A program made the translations under genes and the position numbers. 9,849 nucleotides of DNA, from positions 1-9,849 of the forward strand of contig CAIJKT010000484.1 in NCBI GenBank assembly GCA_903821255.1, in the 5' to 3' direction. The stretch comes from an uncultured Lentisphaeria bacterium (GTDB taxonomy: Bacteria > Verrucomicrobiota > Lentisphaeria > Victivallales > Victivallaceae). The notes under the pieces were generated by a model. The model ran no database searches. It was not told where the DNA came from and saw only the letters and a program-made list of their open reading frames with translations. This document shows, in pieces, positions 7,401-9,849 of this stretch (within the stretch, counting starts at the first letter, position 1; every line of letters begins with the position of its first letter).

Positions 7401-8330
7401 CATCATGAAGTTCCGGCTGAACTCTCTTCCGGTTCCAGACTCAGCGCCGCCGTTAAAGGCGTCGTCAAGTGGATATTGTCCGGCTGTACCGGCTGGCCCG
7501 GCGGCGACATGCCGGAATCCATTCAACTGCCGGGCGAAGAAGCGCTGAAGGCATTTCCGGCGTTGACCGATGAGGAAGGCGGCTTTGTCGGAAGACAGGT
7601 GTTTCTTGATCAGCGTGAAGCGGAATACTCTCACCGCCGCGGTTTGATCAGACTGTTCCGCAATGCTCATGGCGGACAGCTCAAACTGATGAAAAAATAT
7701 TTCCAGTTTTCGTCACAGATACAGCTTTGTTTCTGCGTGAATGACCGTTCAGGGCGCTACCTGGACGACTTTGCCGACGCGGTGATACTGGCGGCGCTGA
7801 CGGCGGAAGATACGATTGATATCCGTTCGCAGGGTGTTTATGCGAAACGTGCCGATGCCGCGCTGACCGGACTGGTTAATTCCGCTGAAAAGCGCGTCGC
7901 CATGCTGGAGCAGATGGCTGAACAATGTGACCGCATTCATGATTTCCTGAAAAAATCACGCGGCCGGGCGCATGAAAACTGCGCCGATGCCGACGCTCAA
8001 CTGGACTTCATGTTTCATGCCGGTTTTTTACGCGGCGAAATCGTCTGGACCCGCTATCCGCGCTACCTCAAAGCACTGACTATCCGCGCCGAACGCATTC
8101 ACAGTTCCCCGCAGAAAGATCTGGAAAAAATGCAGCCGCTGCAGCCGTTTTCCGCCCGCTTTGAACTGGCGGCTGGAACTGTGAAAGATTTCGAACTGGC
8201 TGTTGATATGAAAGAATTCTGGCTGCTGCTGGAGGAGTTCCGCATCATGCAGTTTGCCCCGGAAGTCCGTCCGCTGGAAAAAGTATCGGTCCAGCGCCTT
8301 CAGGAAACCTGGGACCGTCTGCGTCTGTAA
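4437..8330 (+). CDS. hrpA: ATP-dependent RNA helicase HrpA (DEAH-box)
   Basis: This is a full-length HrpA of 1297 residues; the E. coli protein has about 1300. HrpA is a cytoplasmic 3'-to-5' DEAH/RHA-type RNA helicase that in E. coli has been linked to mRNA processing and to rescue of collided ribosomes. Visible motifs are Walker A GTTGSGKT (104-111), TQPRRLAA (motif Ia), DEAH (201-204), SAT (233-235), LATNVAETS (346-354) and QRRGRCGR (395-402). The helicase-associated region follows at about 450-560, an OB-fold at about 640-720 (KRKPVPPWVMTFALVSTAKVIAR), and the long C-terminal DUF3418-type domain from about 730 to the end, which sets HrpA apart from the shorter HrpB. The N-terminal LNELEKRVAELLLRDR and YLFPDNLPITNH match HrpA starts. 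The ATG has only a weak AGAAG 3 nt upstream, so expression may be modest. All catalytic motifs are intact. It is divergent from the LPS operon and probably co-transcribed with the deacetylase gene downstream. Confidence 0.96.
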   Translation: MPEDFTIQQTRLNELEKRVAELLLRDRYAAVPHVNRVRQRIRTGQPVDRMLDDLAKSIIDCERFVLKPVAQRINYLFPDNLPITNHVENIREALQHHQAVIVCGTTGSGKTTQLPKIALAIGQGRYGRIGCTQPRRLAATAMARRVAAELNVQCGREVGYQVRFDNRTGADTVIKFMTDGILLAETQNDANLLQYDTLIIDEAHERSLNIDFILGYLKNLLHKRHDLKIVISSATLDAENFSRFFNDAPIITVEGRTYPVEDFFLPPEEDEDLSSHIGRAVRWISEIDRKGDILVFLPGEREIRETADLLNGWNLFHTEVLPLFARLSMSDQQRVFSPGAARRIILATNVAETSITIPGIHYVIDSGFVRLSRFNPRNQIQELQIEQVSQASARQRRGRCGRIADGICIYLYEKERLEASQPYTDPEIRRTCLAGVILQMATLGLPSIERFPFLDAPQPALIREGYRTLRDIGAIDDAGRITREGRQIAALPLDPRLAKTICYARSCKVLPEIMVISAFLSIQDPRERPSDQQQAADLAHRQWRDENSDFISILRLWNFIQNEAAGISNSAVHKLCRRNFLNYNRVREWKNLYLDLCEAVSDEEWGVSTAAGIAQEEFNYDMIHKALLSGIPGNIGMYDREEQIFIAAGNRKFYIFPGSGLFKRKPVPPWVMTFALVSTAKVIARQVAVIKPEWIEEVAPHLCTRIYENAAWDKAAGFVFAREKVIFGGLVINAGRRVHYGKVCPAEARIVFIREAMVPCEINSSGKWLKNHSRMLETINTLEEKIRRPGTLLDTEAIFEHFSLVLPPQACSAKSLELWIQESGAEINMQMADAMQEPFTPLHPEDFPDDLSFSGHLFELKYRFAPGEPDDGICILAAADEMNLIPDWGLEWLVPGRLAEKVELLIKSLPKTQRMQCSPVGEAAAGFAEDVRDNKISREQLLTDALAAYLSRTFGGDFHPKDFDSGRLPDYLTMKIAETDGSGKILALHHEVPAELSSGSRLSAAVKGVVKWILSGCTGWPGGDMPESIQLPGEEALKAFPALTDEEGGFVGRQVFLDQREAEYSHRRGLIRLFRNAHGGQLKLMKKYFQFSSQIQLCFCVNDRSGRYLDDFADAVILAALTAEDTIDIRSQGVYAKRADAALTGLVNSAEKRVAMLEQMAEQCDRIHDFLKKSRGRAHENCADADAQLDFMFHAGFLRGEIVWTRYPRYLKALTIRAERIHSSPQKDLEKMQPLQPFSARFELAAGTVKDFELAVDMKEFWLLLEEFRIMQFAPEVRPLEKVSVQRLQETWDRLRL

Positions 8331-8370
8331 AAAAATAGTTGTAAGTTAGGCAAGAAACAGGAAATCTAAA

Positions 8371-9030
8371 ATGTATGAGAAAACCGTTATTCTGACTTTT
8401 GACGATGCGGTGTCGAATCACCGCACGTTTGTCGCGCCGCTGCTGAAGGAACTCGGGTTCAACGCCACTTTTTTTGTCTGTGAATTTCCGCCTGATTTTG
8501 CGACGAACAAAGTGCAGTACATGAGCTGGGGGCAGATCGGGGAACTTAACCGCATGGGGTTTGAAGTCGCCAATCACACCCTTACTCACGCCGGACTGGG
8601 CAACATCACGCCGGGGGAGTTTGAAAAACAGTTGCTCGATTTGGAAGCCTTGTTCCAAAGTCACGGTATTCCGAAATCGGAGAATTTTGCCTATCCGGGC
8701 GGTCCCGGCGCTGCTTATGCGCCGCCGGTTCTGCAAAAGCACGGGTTCAAAACCGCCCGGACAGTCCGCAATGCCGCGTGGAACATCGCCAATGACGACT
8801 GCTGGCAGATTCCGTCGATTCCCGTCCACGGCCCGGACGATTCAGTATTGAAGAAAGCGCTGGAGCTGTCGGCAACCGGCGAAATTCCGGTACTGCTCTA
8901 TCACGGGGTGCCGGATATCCTTCATCCGTGGGTTGACACGCCTTCTGATGTATTTGAGCACGAAATGCGTTATCTCGCGGCCGAAGGATGGACGGCGCTG
9001 GCGCTCCGGGACATAACCAGTCTATGGTAA
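8371..9030 (+). CDS. Polysaccharide deacetylase family protein (NodB/CE4 domain)
   Basis: This is a single NodB-homology domain of 219 residues. CE4-type enzymes remove N- or O-acetyl groups from sugars with a divalent metal. Motif 1 is TFDDA with D11/D12, and motif 2 is NHTLTH with metal-binding H69 and H73, giving the usual Asp-His-His triad with D12. Motif 3 corresponds to FAYPGG (106-111), and the late motif to LLYHGV with H178. There is no signal peptide or membrane span, so the protein should be cytoplasmic and is more likely to act on a soluble precursor or small glycan than on mature peptidoglycan. The start is supported by AGGA at 8359-8362, 8 nt before ATG. It follows hrpA by 40 bp with no visible terminator, so read-through is likely, though a functional link to hrpA is not evident. 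The substrate is unknown. Confidence 0.87.
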   Translation: MYEKTVILTFDDAVSNHRTFVAPLLKELGFNATFFVCEFPPDFATNKVQYMSWGQIGELNRMGFEVANHTLTHAGLGNITPGEFEKQLLDLEALFQSHGIPKSENFAYPGGPGAAYAPPVLQKHGFKTARTVRNAAWNIANDDCWQIPSIPVHGPDDSVLKKALELSATGEIPVLLYHGVPDILHPWVDTPSDVFEHEMRYLAAEGWTALALRDITSLW

Positions 9031-9034
9031 TAAT

Positions 9035-9841
9035 TTAATATTCCGCATCGGGTAGATCGGGCAGGATTACCGGCAGGCCGTCTTTCGGACTGATGAACGA
9101 GGAGACCCCGTGCCCGTAGGCCTGGAACAGCGATTCCGGCGTTAAAACCGCGTGCGGGTTGCCGTCGCCAAGCACATTGCCGTCTTTTAACAGGATGATC
9201 CGTTCGCAGACCCGGGCGGCCATTTGCACGTCATGGGTTACAATCAGGATCGAGGAGCCCTTTTTCCGCTGCCAGTTGATCAGGGCTTTTATCACTCTGG
9301 CGGAATTGCCGATATCGAGATGCGAAGTCGGTTCGTCCAGCAGCAGCAGGTCTGGTTCCTGGGCCAGCGCCGTGGCGATCATAACCCGCTGGCGTTCGCC
9401 GCCGCTGAGTTCACCGATCGCCCTCCCGGCAAAAACTGCTATATTCAAATCATGCATGGTGCGCGCAATCACTTCCTTGTCATCATGGGTCAGCCTGGCG
9501 AAGCGGGAGATGCGGGCCAGTCGGCCCATTTTCACGACCTGTTCAACGGTGAACGGAATCGGCGCATAAATGTTCTGGGGAACGGCGGCGACCAGTCTGG
9601 AACGCTCAAGATTGTCATAGGACTGGATCGGTCTGCCTTCCAGCATGACTTCGCCGGATGCGGGTTTCAGATAGCCGCAGAGGATTTTTAAAATGGTGGA
9701 TTTGCCGACGCCGTTAGGTCCGACTATCGCCGCGACGCTGCCCTTGGGCAACTGGAAGTTCACCCCGTTCAAAACCTGCTTTCCCGGCTGGTAGGCAAAG
9801 GTTATATTGATCGCCGCAATTAAATCTTCGTTGCAATTCAT
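9035..9841 (-). CDS. ABC transporter ATP-binding protein, iron-complex/cobalamin type (FecE/BtuD-like)
   Basis: This is a cytoplasmic ATPase subunit of a type II ABC importer of the siderophore/heme/cobalamin class. It has Walker A GPNGVGKST (41-49), Q-loop Q89 in VAAVPQN, signature LSGGERQ (145-151), Walker B LLLLDE (165-170) and switch histidine H203 in VTHD. The sequence between the Q-loop and signature (PFTVEQVVKMGR) and the SHLDI after Walker B are typical of the FecE/FepC/BtuD group. The length of 268 residues is normal. The ATG lies 8 bp from the window edge and is preceded by GGGAAGG, which is close for a ribosome site; the frame stays open to the edge, so a slightly earlier start cannot be excluded. 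The permease (FecCD-type) and binding protein expected beside it are not in the window and should lie to the right, upstream of this gene. It converges on the deacetylase gene with 4 bp between stops. Confidence 0.9.
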   Translation of the reverse strand: MNCNEDLIAAINITFAYQPGKQVLNGVNFQLPKGSVAAIVGPNGVGKSTILKILCGYLKPASGEVMLEGRPIQSYDNLERSRLVAAVPQNIYAPIPFTVEQVVKMGRLARISRFARLTHDDKEVIARTMHDLNIAVFAGRAIGELSGGERQRVMIATALAQEPDLLLLDEPTSHLDIGNSARVIKALINWQRKKGSSILIVTHDVQMAARVCERIILLKDGNVLGDGNPHAVLTPESLFQAYGHGVSSFISPKDGLPVILPDLPDAEY

Positions 9842-9849
9842 CCTTCCCA

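Noticed and set aside
5775..7670. 631-codon open frame on the minus strand inside hrpA
   Set aside because: It lies wholly antisense to hrpA, whose helicase, OB-fold and C-terminal domains are intact across it. The translation shows no recognisable domain and looks like a low-complexity shadow rich in Arg, Gln and Phe.
9437..9445. TGCTATATT inside the ABC ATPase gene as a promoter
   Set aside because: It matches the extended -10 box found upstream of hrpA, but it lies within conserved coding sequence on the opposite strand, has no -35 and no gene directly downstream, so chance is the better explanation.

Overview
The window carries six protein-coding genes and one intergenic repeat element. 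The WaaP-type heptose kinase, the ArnT-like lipid-linked sugar transferase and the FecE/BtuD-type ATPase point to a diderm (Gram-negative) bacterium with lipopolysaccharide. GC content is moderate (roughly 50-55% by eye). The element of CACAGAG-type repeats next to a 'gaatcagga-tatacaggat' motif recalls repeats that I associate from memory with uncultured environmental bacteria and the PVC/Lentisphaerota area. That placement is an inference and was not tested; 'diderm bacterium of uncertain phylum' is the safe statement.

Layout. Positions 1-267 are non-coding and hold a composite repeat with a perfect 29-bp inverted repeat, each arm built from three 8-bp units. A DppB/OppB-type ABC permease follows on the + strand (268-1575). 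It has an extra extracytoplasmic segment of about 130 residues, and no partner genes lie beside it on the visible side. It converges, 3 bp apart, on a two-gene minus-strand operon (4236-1579): an ArnT/PMT-like membrane glycosyltransferase starting at TTG, then a WaaP-like lipopolysaccharide core heptose kinase. A 200-bp AT-rich region (4237-4436) separates this operon from the divergent hrpA gene. It contains two outward-facing extended -10 promoters that share an 11-bp box.

hrpA (4437-8330) encodes a full-length DEAH-box RNA helicase of 1297 residues. It is followed after 40 bp by a small cytoplasmic NodB-type polysaccharide deacetylase (8371-9030). This in turn converges, 4 bp apart, on a minus-strand ATPase of an iron-complex/cobalamin-type ABC importer (9841-9035), whose partners must lie beyond the right edge.

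How the genes work together. The only clear functional unit is the glycosyltransferase-waaP pair, which fits envelope or lipid A/LPS core modification: one adds a sugar from a lipid carrier on the periplasmic side, the other phosphorylates the inner-core heptose on the cytoplasmic side. The other genes look like independent housekeeping or transport genes. I do not see an obvious novel defence or mobile system. The least explained items are the repeat element, the enlarged solitary permease, and the glycosyltransferase whose usual acidic motif is altered.
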